Positions 15,048 to 21,862 of a stretch of DNA of 21,862 bases are shown here, one piece after another (within the stretch, counting starts at the first letter, position 1; every line of letters begins with the position of its first letter). Origin of the DNA: a virus. Below the pieces are notes generated by a model. That model ran no database searches. It was not told the origin of the DNA and was given only the letters and a program-made list of their open reading frames with translations. The position numbers and the translations under genes are program-made. The stretch lies in IMG/VR virus record IMGVR_UViG_3300034068_000083, positions 1 to 21,862 of that record. The stretch is one strand, 5' to 3'.

Positions 15048-16163
15048 TTAAGCGCCAGACAAACCGAAGATCATACCGCAACCCTTAGGATTACGGCACT
15101 CAAGTGTACCTTCTTCAACGATCTGACCGATGATAGAGTCACCAAGCTGACCGAGGTCAACTTCTTGCAGAGGACGCAAGCTAGCGTAGCTGAACCACAT
15201 TGGGTCATATACGAATGCTGTAAAGTTAGCTGTGTTATCCAGACCAGAAACGGCAGTATTAGAAATACCCATTACGTAGTTAGGAACAACCATGATGTCA
15301 CCGAAGTCGGACATGTAGATTTCAACTGACTGACGGAGTTTACCATCAGCGTCAATGTTTCGACGAACGTTACCATCACCAGCATTAGAAGTAGTAGAAC
15401 CTGCAGACTGAGCCTTAGCAGAGAACACACGACGATTTGCAGGAGACAACATCAACTTAGTAGCTTTACCACCGTTTTCGTAGATGCCTTGCATAACTGT
15501 GTCAACGTGTGACAGAGCCAAAGAGACTTTGTCAGCAGAAGTAACAGTAGCAAATGTACCGCAAACACCACCACCTGGATTAGTAGGAGCAGTGTATTCA
15601 CCGGGAGTAGTCAACACGTTCAATGCAGTAGCAGGAGTTGTGCTAGCGGCAGTGTAGTTGATCCAAGACTGATAGCCACCGAAAGTACGGGTGCCAGAGC
15701 CGTTAGAAGACTTCCAACCGTTAGTCAAATCAAACTCAACGTCACGACGAAGTTCGGTACCACGCTTTTTGAGCTGGTAAGCGTATTCATCAGCAACACC
15801 TGCTTGGTCAACAGCACGTTTAGTGCCAGTAACTGTAACAGTCTTAGAGTTGATTTGTGTGTAGTTACCCAAACGTGTACGGAAGGGTTCAGCAGCTTGA
15901 GCCGCATTTTGTGTAGAATATGATACACCCTCGGCTACAGGAGCAGAAGTTGGGGCTGCCAACTCGTCTGTTTGCCATTCGTGAAACACAGCCGTAGCTT
16001 TAGTCTTGCCGATAGACGACAAGAAAGGTGTCTCATCACGAGAGATCATTGAAATAAAATTCGCTAAGTCTTCACGCTCACCAGCGTTGACAGCGTTACC
16101 CGTAGCGGCAGAGCTACGAGCGGCAGCCTTAGGGCCACCTGTTGCAAAAGTTTGTCCAGCCAT
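15048..16163 (-). CDS. Major capsid protein, SU10/DUF5309 family (371 aa)
   Basis: Starts MAGQTFATGGPKAAARSSAA after AAAGGAAAATAAC. The segment EDLANFISMISRDETPFLSS, then IGKTKATAVFHEWQTDELAA (about 30-70), is the hallmark I know from the SU10 major capsid family (formerly DUF5309), an HK97-fold shell protein. Further matching motifs are INSKTVTVTGTKRAVDQAGV, ELRRDVEFDLTNG, GGKATKLMLSPANRRVFSA and YMSDFGDIMVVPNYVM. The length fits the family. No separate protease gene and no N-terminal delta domain are seen, so a separate scaffold (16189-17328) should direct assembly. SU10 and phiEco32 relatives build elongated C3-type heads, but elongation cannot be read from this sequence. Confidence 0.93.
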   Translation of the reverse strand: MAGQTFATGGPKAAARSSAATGNAVNAGEREDLANFISMISRDETPFLSSIGKTKATAVFHEWQTDELAAPTSAPVAEGVSYSTQNAAQAAEPFRTRLGNYTQINSKTVTVTGTKRAVDQAGVADEYAYQLKKRGTELRRDVEFDLTNGWKSSNGSGTRTFGGYQSWINYTAASTTPATALNVLTTPGEYTAPTNPGGGVCGTFATVTSADKVSLALSHVDTVMQGIYENGGKATKLMLSPANRRVFSAKAQSAGSTTSNAGDGNVRRNIDADGKLRQSVEIYMSDFGDIMVVPNYVMGISNTAVSGLDNTANFTAFVYDPMWFSYASLRPLQEVDLGQLGDSIIGQIVEEGTLECRNPKGCGMIFGLSGA

Positions 16164-16188
16164 TTGTTATTTTCCTTTTAGTGAGAAA

Positions 16189-17328
16189 TTAAAGTTTTTT
16201 GCTCACTGAAGAAATACGTTTTAGAAAATCTAATTCGTCTTGTTTAGACCCTTGACCTGTTAGAACTTTAGCCCGGTTATTATTAACGGCTTGCTTCTCT
16301 TTTTGAGAACTCGAAGTTCCCTTTTTTGAGGGTATCGATTTCACGTTAGGAGATGCCTTTCGTTTTGCTTCACCAGTTTCTTTAGCAGTTTTAAGTTTAC
16401 GATAATCATTGATGAACTTAACTACGTTAGGGTCATAGACCGCTTCTAGTAGTTGTTCAGGGATGCCTTCTTTAATAGCGAACTCACGAATATTCCTAGC
16501 AACTTTTTCTGAATAGTCAGGAATGAGGTTAACAATGTTTTCCTCATACTGTCTCAGTAACACTTGTTGTTGTTCCATTTGTTGAGCTTGAATCTTTTCG
16601 ACTACAGCTTTGGTTTGTTGTTCACGTTTATTACGTGCATTCCAATACTTTTCCTGTACTTCTTCAAGTTGCTCTTTGAGTTCCCTAGCTGTGTAGGTAT
16701 CACCTTCTTCTCGGGCTTTTTCAATTTCGCCTTTGACTTTATGATATTCTTTTGCAAGAGTAGATTCAACTAAAGTCAGTTCTTCATTTATAACTGTACC
16801 TAATTGAATAATTTCTTGTAACTTTTCTGTTCGTTCTTGGTCGATCTGTTTCTTCAGTTCGCCTAGTTCACGCCCCTTTTGAGATAGATGTTGATCAGTA
16901 GAATAACCCTTACGGATTTCTTCTAGGGTAACATACTCAGTCTTACCGTCAACTGTGACAGGTACTTTGTATTCCCAATCGATATCATCTTCAGAAGGCA
17001 AGTCAGCATTTTGGGTAGACGTATCATCCTCAGCTGTATTATCTTCTTCTGAATCATTCGATTCTTCTTCTTCATCTAGGTCATTTTCAGACTCGGTATC
17101 GTTCTCTTCTTGGGCTTCTTCTTCCGATACTTCATCTGGACTTGGGACGTCATTGCCTTCTTCTGGTAGAGATTCTTTATTAAGACCCAACAGTTCTGCT
17201 GCTGGAGAATTACGTAGAATGTCATCAAGGCTCTTCACTTCCAAGTCTGCACTATTCGATCCGTCATCAAAACTCGCACTACTGATTTCAGAAGCGGGAG
17301 TACTGGTAGAGAGATGTGGTAGATTCAT
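16189..17328 (-). CDS. Scaffolding protein, acidic and coiled-coil (379 aa)
   Basis: Starts MNLPHLSTSTPASEISSASF after AAAGGTAAAAGA. Three zones are visible. Residues about 54-115 are extremely acidic (EVSEEEAQEENDTESEND, DLDEEEESNDSEEDN). Residues about 117-290 start with YKVPVTVDGKTEYVTLEEIR and continue as a long charged coiled coil (ELGELKKQIDQERTEKLQEI, EELTLVESTLAKEYHKVKGE). The end (about 320-379) is basic (KRKASPNVKSIPSKKG) and finishes DELDFLKRISSVSKKL, typical of the capsid-binding tail of scaffolds. Its place just upstream of the capsid gene and its composition support scaffold. Sequence conservation among scaffolds is low, so this rests mainly on form and context. Confidence 0.85.
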   Translation of the reverse strand: MNLPHLSTSTPASEISSASFDDGSNSADLEVKSLDDILRNSPAAELLGLNKESLPEEGNDVPSPDEVSEEEAQEENDTESENDLDEEEESNDSEEDNTAEDDTSTQNADLPSEDDIDWEYKVPVTVDGKTEYVTLEEIRKGYSTDQHLSQKGRELGELKKQIDQERTEKLQEIIQLGTVINEELTLVESTLAKEYHKVKGEIEKAREEGDTYTARELKEQLEEVQEKYWNARNKREQQTKAVVEKIQAQQMEQQQVLLRQYEENIVNLIPDYSEKVARNIREFAIKEGIPEQLLEAVYDPNVVKFINDYRKLKTAKETGEAKRKASPNVKSIPSKKGTSSSQKEKQAVNNNRAKVLTGQGSKQDELDFLKRISSVSKKL

Positions 17329-17349
17329 ATTCTTTTACCTTTGTGTCCG

Positions 17350-17586
17350 TTATTGTTTGGCTTCAGCTTTAGCTTTTTTAGCTACAGCCATACGTTCAGC
17401 AAAATCATTCTTAGATGGTTCCATCATTCGATTGATAGCATCAATAGCATTTGTTAGATTAACAAAAGTTGGTGCATAATTTCCTGCTCGACCTACACCG
17501 CCATTTGACCCGCATTGGACCAATTCACGTAGGATTTCTTCTCGTGCTTTCTCAAGCACATCTCTTGCTTTACTCATTTCACTCAT
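17350..17586 (-). CDS. Small helical protein upstream of scaffold, unknown function (78 aa)
   Basis: The start is placed at 17586 (MSEMSKARDVLEKAREEILR), because GAGGAA lies 5 bases upstream and the ATG comes 1 base after the previous stop. A longer in-frame ORF from 17664 would overlap the previous gene and has no such support. It has an N-terminal charged helix, a small centre with CGSNGGVGRAGNYAPTFVN, a helix LTNAIDAINRMMEP and a Lys/Ala-rich basic tail (AVAKKAKAEAKQ). No membrane or signal sequence. Family unknown. It may work in head assembly with its neighbours. Confidence 0.75.
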   Translation of the reverse strand: MSEMSKARDVLEKAREEILRELVQCGSNGGVGRAGNYAPTFVNLTNAIDAINRMMEPSKNDFAERMAVAKKAKAEAKQ

Positions 17587-17587
17587 A

Positions 17588-17941
17588 TTATTCCTCAGAC
17601 CCCTCTTGGGTATTGTTTTGTTGTTGGATGAACTTGACGTTATTACCGTACATTTCAATACCAACTAATTTCTCTTTAACACTGCCTAATGCCATAGCGG
17701 TATGATACAGGTACTCTCGTTCTTTAGAACAATGAGGCTCTGTCTTCAACCACGTAACAAAAAGGTCAGCTAAAATTTCGCTATATGCGTCACCAAAGAA
17801 TTGTTCTCGCTCTCGCTGAACAAACTCTGCACGACCTAAAGCTACTTGGGCTTCACGAAAAGGTTCTACTTTGTATTCACCTGTCTCATGATTCATCTTT
17901 GGCTTAATCTTCTTTTCAAAGCCACTACGATATTTATCCAT
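17588..17941 (-). CDS. Small helical protein after portal gene, unknown function (117 aa)
   Basis: Starts MDKYRSGFEKKIKPKMNHET. The ribosome site is weak (AGAAA 8 bases upstream). It is a soluble, charged, mostly helical protein with EAQVALGRAEFVQREREQFF, AYSEILADLFVTWLKTEPHC and TAMALGSVKEKLVGIEMYGN as main segments. The end is Gln/Asn/Glu-rich (IQQQNNTQEGSEE). It stands between portal and scaffold, where small head-assembly proteins are common. No family recognised. Confidence 0.78.
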   Translation of the reverse strand: MDKYRSGFEKKIKPKMNHETGEYKVEPFREAQVALGRAEFVQREREQFFGDAYSEILADLFVTWLKTEPHCSKEREYLYHTAMALGSVKEKLVGIEMYGNNVKFIQQQNNTQEGSEE

Positions 17942-17950
17942 AAATTATTT

Positions 17951-17981
17951 CTAGAAAGACTCCCCCAATTAAGAGGGAGGG
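17951..17981 (-). terminator. Weak hairpin after the portal gene, possible attenuator
   Basis: CTCCC (17960-17964) and GGGAG (17975-17979) form a 5-bp GC-rich stem with a 10-base loop between portal and the next gene. On the minus strand it is followed by TCTTTCT, only a partial T-run. It could lower read-through or protect mRNA ends, but is much weaker than the structure at 14988-15030. Confidence 0.4.
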
Positions 17982-17987
17982 TTATTA

Positions 17988-20243
17988 TTACATCATTGGG
18001 TTTTCACCAGCAGCCGCAGGTCCACCCTGTGGTTGTGGTGCTTGACTACCTTGAGGCTTACTTGCATCAATATGTGAGTCAGCATCAATGAAAGACTTAG
18101 CCATTGCAAGGAGTTCTTTAATGTCAGGCTTAGGAGGCATTTCAACCCCTTCTTTAGCCGCCTGAATATATAGCTTACCCCACTCTTGATAACTCTTATC
18201 CAAAGCAACCATAAGTTGTTTGGTGTTATCTTGCATGGCATTTTTAGCTTGTACATTAGTGAGGTCAAGAGTTGCTTGCCTCTGTGCTATGTCAATCATC
18301 TTAACTTGTTCTTCAAGTTGTTTCTGCTTTTCCATTGCCGCTACTTCACCTTCTCTTGACTGCATTGCCTGTTCAACGAACTTAGGATCAGTGTAGTCAA
18401 CAAGGTAGTCTAGAGGATCAAGATCCATAGACTCAAGAGCTTTGCATGCAATAGTTACTGCAGCTTGTGGACTTACAGCTCCACCAGCTCCTGCTTGTTG
18501 CAGTGCTGGAATAATCTGTTGTCCAATTACATTCATTTTCTTCATGATATTGCTGTTACTGTTTTCACCAACATCAACATCAACATAAAGCATCAAGTTA
18601 CTTGGCAATGTACCAGGATCAACGGACTTAAATAAGTCATTCTGATCATAGTAACCAACTTCTTGACCACGGAGTTTATCCCGCATTGTCTTGTAGATAC
18701 CTTCACACAGACGTTTAAAGCCTGTCTCAGCAAACCTACGTGCCATAAACTGGATACGTACTTGTGCCGCAGACATAGCTCTCTGCATCTTTTCTTCTGA
18801 GTTACCAGAGACATAGAGTGTATCATTCAAACCTTGAGCAGCTTTAGACAAACCTGTAGCCTGTTCCTTGTGCATTTGTAATAGCTCAAGAATAGGTACT
18901 GTACCTGTGCTGATAGAGTCAGGTGTCATTGAGGCAACCGCATTGTTAGGGTTACCATTGGTAGCAATAATCTGCTTAGGCTTCATGTTCTGTAGCGCAC
19001 TAAAGTCTACAACGTTAGGATCAGCAAGCTTAGGTGAGTAGTTAGTTAAGTAGACATTCTCAATGAATCCACGCATGATAGCTGTTGAGGCTAGTGTCAT
19101 GGGTCGAATCATATCTGCTACTGACAAACCAAAGAATTCATGTGGTACTTCAAAGGGACAAAGAGTCGCCAATGGAATCATATCACAGTCTTCTTCAAGA
19201 AGAATTGTTGAACCAGCAATAATAAAATGCTTTAGTTCAGCAATACCGTCACCATCACGGTCTACACGTAACCAACACTCGATAACAGTGAGTTGTCGAT
19301 TAGCTTCTGACGGGAATAGCTCCCGTGAATTTCCCCCAAGCCAGTACTCTTCACCAACTAGACGCTTACGAGCAGCCTGCTCTTCGGTGTACTTGGTAGC
19401 CCAATCATAGCTACCGTCTCCAATGGCGTCCCAGTCAATATTCTCTGCTATGTCAGGGAAAAACTTTCTAACTTCAGATCGAGTCATATCAATCTGGATA
19501 CCCACAAATGCCGCATCATCAAGTGAGTGCGCATCCCGTGTAATACGGAAACATTCTGGGTGTACATTCTTAATTAAAATTCTTGTCTTGTTCTTTTTCT
19601 TTTTAAGGCGAACATCCTTGTATACCATTTTGTATACAGCATTACCTTCTTCATCGGTGTCTAACTCTTGTTCATATTTAAGATCTCCGATAATTTCCGT
19701 GTCATCTTCTGATAACAAGAGATCAAGGTTTTCTTGACTGATAGAATCAAACTCTTCAAATTTATAATCAAAGTCTTCAATATATTCCCATCTAACAATA
19801 CTATTTTTCCATAACAAGGCAGATTTAACCCATGTATTTAGGACTTCCCAACCAGGATTCTGCTTAAAGATTCCATAGTTAACAAGGTCAGAAGCTACTT
19901 TAGCCTCATGGAAAGCCTTAGGAGAACTTCCTGCCGGAATAAACCTTGCGATCTTATTGTTGTTAAACATAAGTTCAGCAAGAATAGCTGTATAACCCTC
20001 GATAGCCTCTACAGTGTCTGAAGAGACAATCTGTGAAGCACCCTGAGGAGTCAGGTGAAATTGCGGCATCATGCCGTATTCGTATGTAGCCTTCTGTCGT
20101 TCACGAGCTAAGTCGGAACTATTCAAGAAGTCACCAACAGAGTTCATTACACCCTGTTCGATCATAGCTAGGAGTTCATTATCTCCTACTGGATCTTTAT
20201 ATCTATCCACAAAGCGGATGACATCTCTACTTGTATCACTCAT
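17988..20243 (-). CDS. Portal protein, P22/phiEco32 type (751 aa)
   Basis: Forms the dodecameric ring at the DNA-entry vertex. I choose the start at 20243 (MSDTSRDVIRFVDRYKDPVG), where AAAGG stands 6 bases upstream. An in-frame ATG 33 bases further up lacks a site. Motifs in order: GDFLNSSDLARERQKATYEY, EAIEGYTAILAELMFNNNKI, a stem/wing region with EYWLGGNSRELFP, CPFEVPHEFFGLSVADMIRP, and the family hallmark TGLSKAAQGLNDTLYVSGNS with MSAAQVRIQFMARRFAETGF. The C-terminal part (about 630-720) is a long helical barrel-like stretch rich in Gln and Lys (EQVKMIDIAQRQATLDLTNV), ending Gln/Pro/Gly-rich (QAPQPQGGPAAAGENPMM). Length and motifs fit the large portals of P22, phiEco32 and SU10-like podoviruses. 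It is preceded by a 131-base gap, the longest in the window. Confidence 0.93.
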   Translation of the reverse strand: MSDTSRDVIRFVDRYKDPVGDNELLAMIEQGVMNSVGDFLNSSDLARERQKATYEYGMMPQFHLTPQGASQIVSSDTVEAIEGYTAILAELMFNNNKIARFIPAGSSPKAFHEAKVASDLVNYGIFKQNPGWEVLNTWVKSALLWKNSIVRWEYIEDFDYKFEEFDSISQENLDLLLSEDDTEIIGDLKYEQELDTDEEGNAVYKMVYKDVRLKKKKNKTRILIKNVHPECFRITRDAHSLDDAAFVGIQIDMTRSEVRKFFPDIAENIDWDAIGDGSYDWATKYTEEQAARKRLVGEEYWLGGNSRELFPSEANRQLTVIECWLRVDRDGDGIAELKHFIIAGSTILLEEDCDMIPLATLCPFEVPHEFFGLSVADMIRPMTLASTAIMRGFIENVYLTNYSPKLADPNVVDFSALQNMKPKQIIATNGNPNNAVASMTPDSISTGTVPILELLQMHKEQATGLSKAAQGLNDTLYVSGNSEEKMQRAMSAAQVRIQFMARRFAETGFKRLCEGIYKTMRDKLRGQEVGYYDQNDLFKSVDPGTLPSNLMLYVDVDVGENSNSNIMKKMNVIGQQIIPALQQAGAGGAVSPQAAVTIACKALESMDLDPLDYLVDYTDPKFVEQAMQSREGEVAAMEKQKQLEEQVKMIDIAQRQATLDLTNVQAKNAMQDNTKQLMVALDKSYQEWGKLYIQAAKEGVEMPPKPDIKELLAMAKSFIDADSHIDASKPQGSQAPQPQGGPAAAGENPMM

Positions 20244-20374
20244 TGTAAACCTTTCTTGGGTTGTACATTCAATCAATCAAAGTCTACAACAAGACTTGTA
20301 TGGTGCTACTAATTCTTTAATCACCCTGCTAGTAGCCAACAAAGTAGAAGTAAACTTCTCTTAGGACACAAGGA
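20244..20374 (-). promoter_or_regulatory. Structured 131-base leader upstream of portal
   Basis: The longest gene-free stretch in the window. It contains three short perfect inverted repeats: AGAAG/CTTCT (20346-20350 and 20355-20359, 4-base loop), GCTACTA/TAGTAGC (20305-20311 and 20330-20336), and AAGTCT/AGACTT (20280-20285 and 20292-20297, 6-base loop). Next to the portal start is a TGAT repeat (TGATTGATTGA on the minus strand). I find no convincing -35/-10 pair and no T-run after the stems, so it may be an mRNA leader, a processing site or a promoter for a phage-specific factor. The function is inference. Confidence 0.4.
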
Positions 20375-20521
20375 CTAACTCTTTCGGGGATTAAAATCTT
20401 TGGGGATTTTATCACCAATTTTTTCCTGTGGATTTAAAAGTTTACCAGCTTGTTTAGGCTTGATCAACTTTTTAAATTGTTCTTTTTCTTCGCCCCTGAG
20501 GGGTACATTCATTTGTGACAT
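20375..20521 (-). CDS. Small basic protein between terminase and portal (48 aa)
   Basis: ATG at 20521 lies 4 bases after the stop of the upstream DUF6321-like gene. The ribosome site is poor (AAGG 15 bases upstream), so coupling is likely. Sequence begins MSQMNVPLRGEEKEQFKKLI and ends KIPKDFNPRKS; it is Lys/Pro-rich and probably partly disordered. No family recognised. It is kept as a gene because of tight packing, the in-frame extent between neighbours and composition similar to the adjacent small basic proteins. Confidence 0.62.
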   Translation of the reverse strand: MSQMNVPLRGEEKEQFKKLIKPKQAGKLLNPQEKIGDKIPKDFNPRKS

Positions 20522-20525
20522 ATAT

Positions 20526-20789
20526 TTACCATTTAACCTTATTAGCCCAGTATGCCGCAGACAGTGGTCCTTTGGCAATATTAGTTGCATGTCTAGCTTT
20601 AAAAGCTTCATTACGCTTGGAACCGTCAGGACTACCCGTGGCACCTTGAGCACCAAAGTGAATAGTCTTAACTTTATCACCAACCTTAGCAACAACTACG
20701 TGACTCTTAGTTTTGTGATTAGGTGTTCTTTTAGGTTTATTATAACCTGATACACCAGCTCTTGTTAGTCTTGAATCTTTTTCAGCCAT
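20526..20789 (-). CDS. DUF6321-like small basic phage protein (87 aa)
   Basis: The start is placed at 20789 (MAEKDSRLTRAGVSGYNKPK), with GAAGGGG about 8 bases upstream and 1 base after the preceding stop. An in-frame ATG at 20849 would overlap that gene. Clear motifs: SRLTRAGVSGYNKPKRTPNH, KSHVVVAKVGDKVKTIHFG, and KARHATNIAKGPLSAAYWAN followed by KVKW. This pattern is what I remember for DUF6321-type proteins found in many phages. The molecule is strongly basic with no membrane segment. The function is unknown; nucleic-acid contact is possible from charge alone. Confidence 0.83.
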   Translation of the reverse strand: MAEKDSRLTRAGVSGYNKPKRTPNHKTKSHVVVAKVGDKVKTIHFGAQGATGSPDGSKRNEAFKARHATNIAKGPLSAAYWANKVKW

Positions 20790-20790
20790 A

Positions 20791-20946
20791 CTATTTCCCC
20801 TTCTTAGCAGTCTTTGCAGACTCTTTAAAGCTCTTGTCTGTAGGCGCACCTTTAGTACCTACCTTACGCATCTTTTCTCCGGAACCCTCAGCTATTCGTT
20901 TCCGTTTAGCATGGATATTGTCATACAATCCTTGTTTAGTTGCCAT
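20791..20946 (-). CDS. Very small basic conserved phage protein next to terminase (51 aa)
   Basis: ATG at 20946 follows the terminase stop by 9 bases, with AGGGGA about 6 bases upstream. The product begins MATKQGLYDNIHAKRKRIAE and continues GSGEKMRKVGTKGAPT, ending AKTAKKGK. I recall near-identical small proteins (the 'GLYxNIHAKRKRI' pattern) beside DUF6321-type genes in many phages. It is too short for a fold call, rich in Lys and Arg, and of unknown function. Confidence 0.82.
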   Translation of the reverse strand: MATKQGLYDNIHAKRKRIAEGSGEKMRKVGTKGAPTDKSFKESAKTAKKGK

Positions 20947-20955
20947 AATAATCCC

Positions 20956-21861
20956 CTATATCCATGTTGTTTCTGTTTGCTGAAAATTACCCATACGTTG
21001 TGAGAAGGGTACCGTTGTGTTTGTTAATCTATCCCCGTGTGTCCTGATAACTTCAAGAGCAATAGCTAATGCAATAACTGTATCATCATTTTGACCTATA
21101 ATAGCATTTGTCTTTCCAGACTCGTCAGCTACATAGTTCATTAATTCACCAATAATAACCCTAGAAGGTATCCATATATCTTCTTGTTCAATAGCATTCT
21201 TTAAGAATCCAATGATAGCTGGCTTAGAGGCTGATGTTGTTCTCCAGCCAATTCTACTACCTTCTTCTTTAGATACATTCGCCATTTTAGTCTGATAGTA
21301 CATATTCAAGTAACCCATTTGAGTTAACCTGTTTAATGTAGCAATACCCATAGAGTTAGACTCTACTGCTAACAAAGCATTATTATAGTACCTACCTAAA
21401 TAAAATAGTAAATCACCAAACTGACTAGGATCAATCGTATTACTGCGATAAACTGCGCACACTTCCCTCTGGGCATTAATGACCACTGCTGTAGAATAAT
21501 CCTTGCCAACACCCAAAGCAACGTCAGCACCGATAGCAAAGGCATCTTCAAAAGTAGGATACTTAAATATCTCGATAGACCCATCTCTTAAATCCTCCAT
21601 CATAGAGGATTCAAAGTTAAACTCCCTCTTTGCTAATATTGGTTGAGGAACTAGTTTACTTAATTTCTCAATGTTAAATACGTTAGAACCAGAAACAATA
21701 AATGCTTCCTCAGGTGTCGCAGGGTATTCTTGTCGGAACTTATTCTCACCACCCTCTGCAATCTTTAACCTTCTCCAGTATAGCTGATCGTCACTAAGAT
21801 TATACCTAGTAACTAATACTTCTTCCTCTGTTGTTCTTTCAAATCCTTCAGGGACTTTCCT
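20956..21861 (-). CDS. terL: Terminase large subunit, C-terminal part (5' end outside window)
   Basis: The frame is open from the window edge to the TAG at 20956 (301 residues). The internal ATG at 21603 is not the start, because the same frame continues upstream with family-like sequence (KFRQEYPATPEEAFIVSGSN). The ATPase domain lies outside the window; what is seen is the RNase H-fold nuclease that cuts concatemeric DNA. Metal-binding acids are visible in order: Asp113 in AIGADVALGVGKDYS, Glu167 in LLAVESNSMG, and Asp259/Asp260 in GQNDDTVIALAIALE. SRIGWRTTSASKPAIIGFLK is the conserved late motif of this family. It begins the packaging block, followed by three small basic genes and then portal. 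Confidence 0.93.
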   Translation of the reverse strand, partial: RKVPEGFERTTEEEVLVTRYNLSDDQLYWRRLKIAEGGENKFRQEYPATPEEAFIVSGSNVFNIEKLSKLVPQPILAKREFNFESSMMEDLRDGSIEIFKYPTFEDAFAIGADVALGVGKDYSTAVVINAQREVCAVYRSNTIDPSQFGDLLFYLGRYYNNALLAVESNSMGIATLNRLTQMGYLNMYYQTKMANVSKEEGSRIGWRTTSASKPAIIGFLKNAIEQEDIWIPSRVIIGELMNYVADESGKTNAIIGQNDDTVIALAIALEVIRTHGDRLTNTTVPFSQRMGNFQQTETTWI

Positions 21862-21862
21862 C

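Noticed and set aside
20244-20276. Longer portal start at 20276
   Set aside because: The extra 11 residues have no ribosome site, while AAAGG is well placed before the ATG at 20243.
21600-21603. Terminase start at 21603
   Set aside because: The same frame is open to the window edge and encodes family-like sequence upstream, so this ATG is internal.
1-21862. tRNA genes, integrase/attachment sites, insertion sequences, prohead protease
   Set aside because: Looked for cloverleaf-like segments, recombinase motifs, terminal inverted repeats and a protease gene near the capsid gene; none found.

Overview
The window is the structural and lysis half of a tailed-phage genome, probably a podovirus with an SU10/phiEco32-like head. 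Every gene I can support lies on the minus strand, so transcription runs from high to low coordinates. Genes are tightly packed (gaps of 1-40 bases, several 4-base ATGA overlaps), the sequence is AT-rich, and most starts carry AAGG/AGGAG-type Shine-Dalgarno sites. I see no integrase, repressor, tRNA, IS, CRISPR array or plus-strand gene. The endolysin is a single GH24 domain with no wall-binding module, and one protein has a Sec signal peptide, so a Gram-negative host is likely. Protein styles (glycine-rich fibres, the 'MAHFAKV' protein, DUF6321-like protein, GTA-type 3TM holin-like protein) recall uncultured aquatic phages. The host cannot be named from sequence.

Layout in order of transcription. 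(1) 21861-20375: the C-terminal part of the large terminase, then three small basic proteins. (2) 20243-17350: a P22/phiEco32-type portal after a 131-base structured leader, then two small unknown proteins. (3) 17328-15048: an acidic coiled-coil scaffold and an SU10-family major capsid protein, closed by a convincing intrinsic terminator. (4) 14972-13413: two small unknown proteins and a head-tail adaptor. (5) 13402-5627: an adhesion region with one 958-aa fibre followed by four paralogous polyglycine adhesin-like proteins, with a 117-aa non-glycine protein between the second and third. (6) 5619-3639: a lysis cassette of six small overlapping or adjacent genes ending in a GH24 endolysin, including at least two holin candidates. 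(7) 3617-1: a nozzle/tail-tube-like protein and a large tail protein running off the window.

How they fit together: terminase and portal package DNA into a shell built by scaffold and capsid protein. The adaptor and nozzle close the neck and tail. The 958-aa fibre, the adhesin array and the 2-2065 protein probably form host-contact structures, and the lysis cassette releases progeny. The most interesting part is the tandem array of four glycine-rich adhesins, which share an entry module and an exit strand. Two adjacent copies end in a 48-bp near-identical direct repeat exactly 1080 bp apart, a layout suited to recombination between receptor-binding genes.
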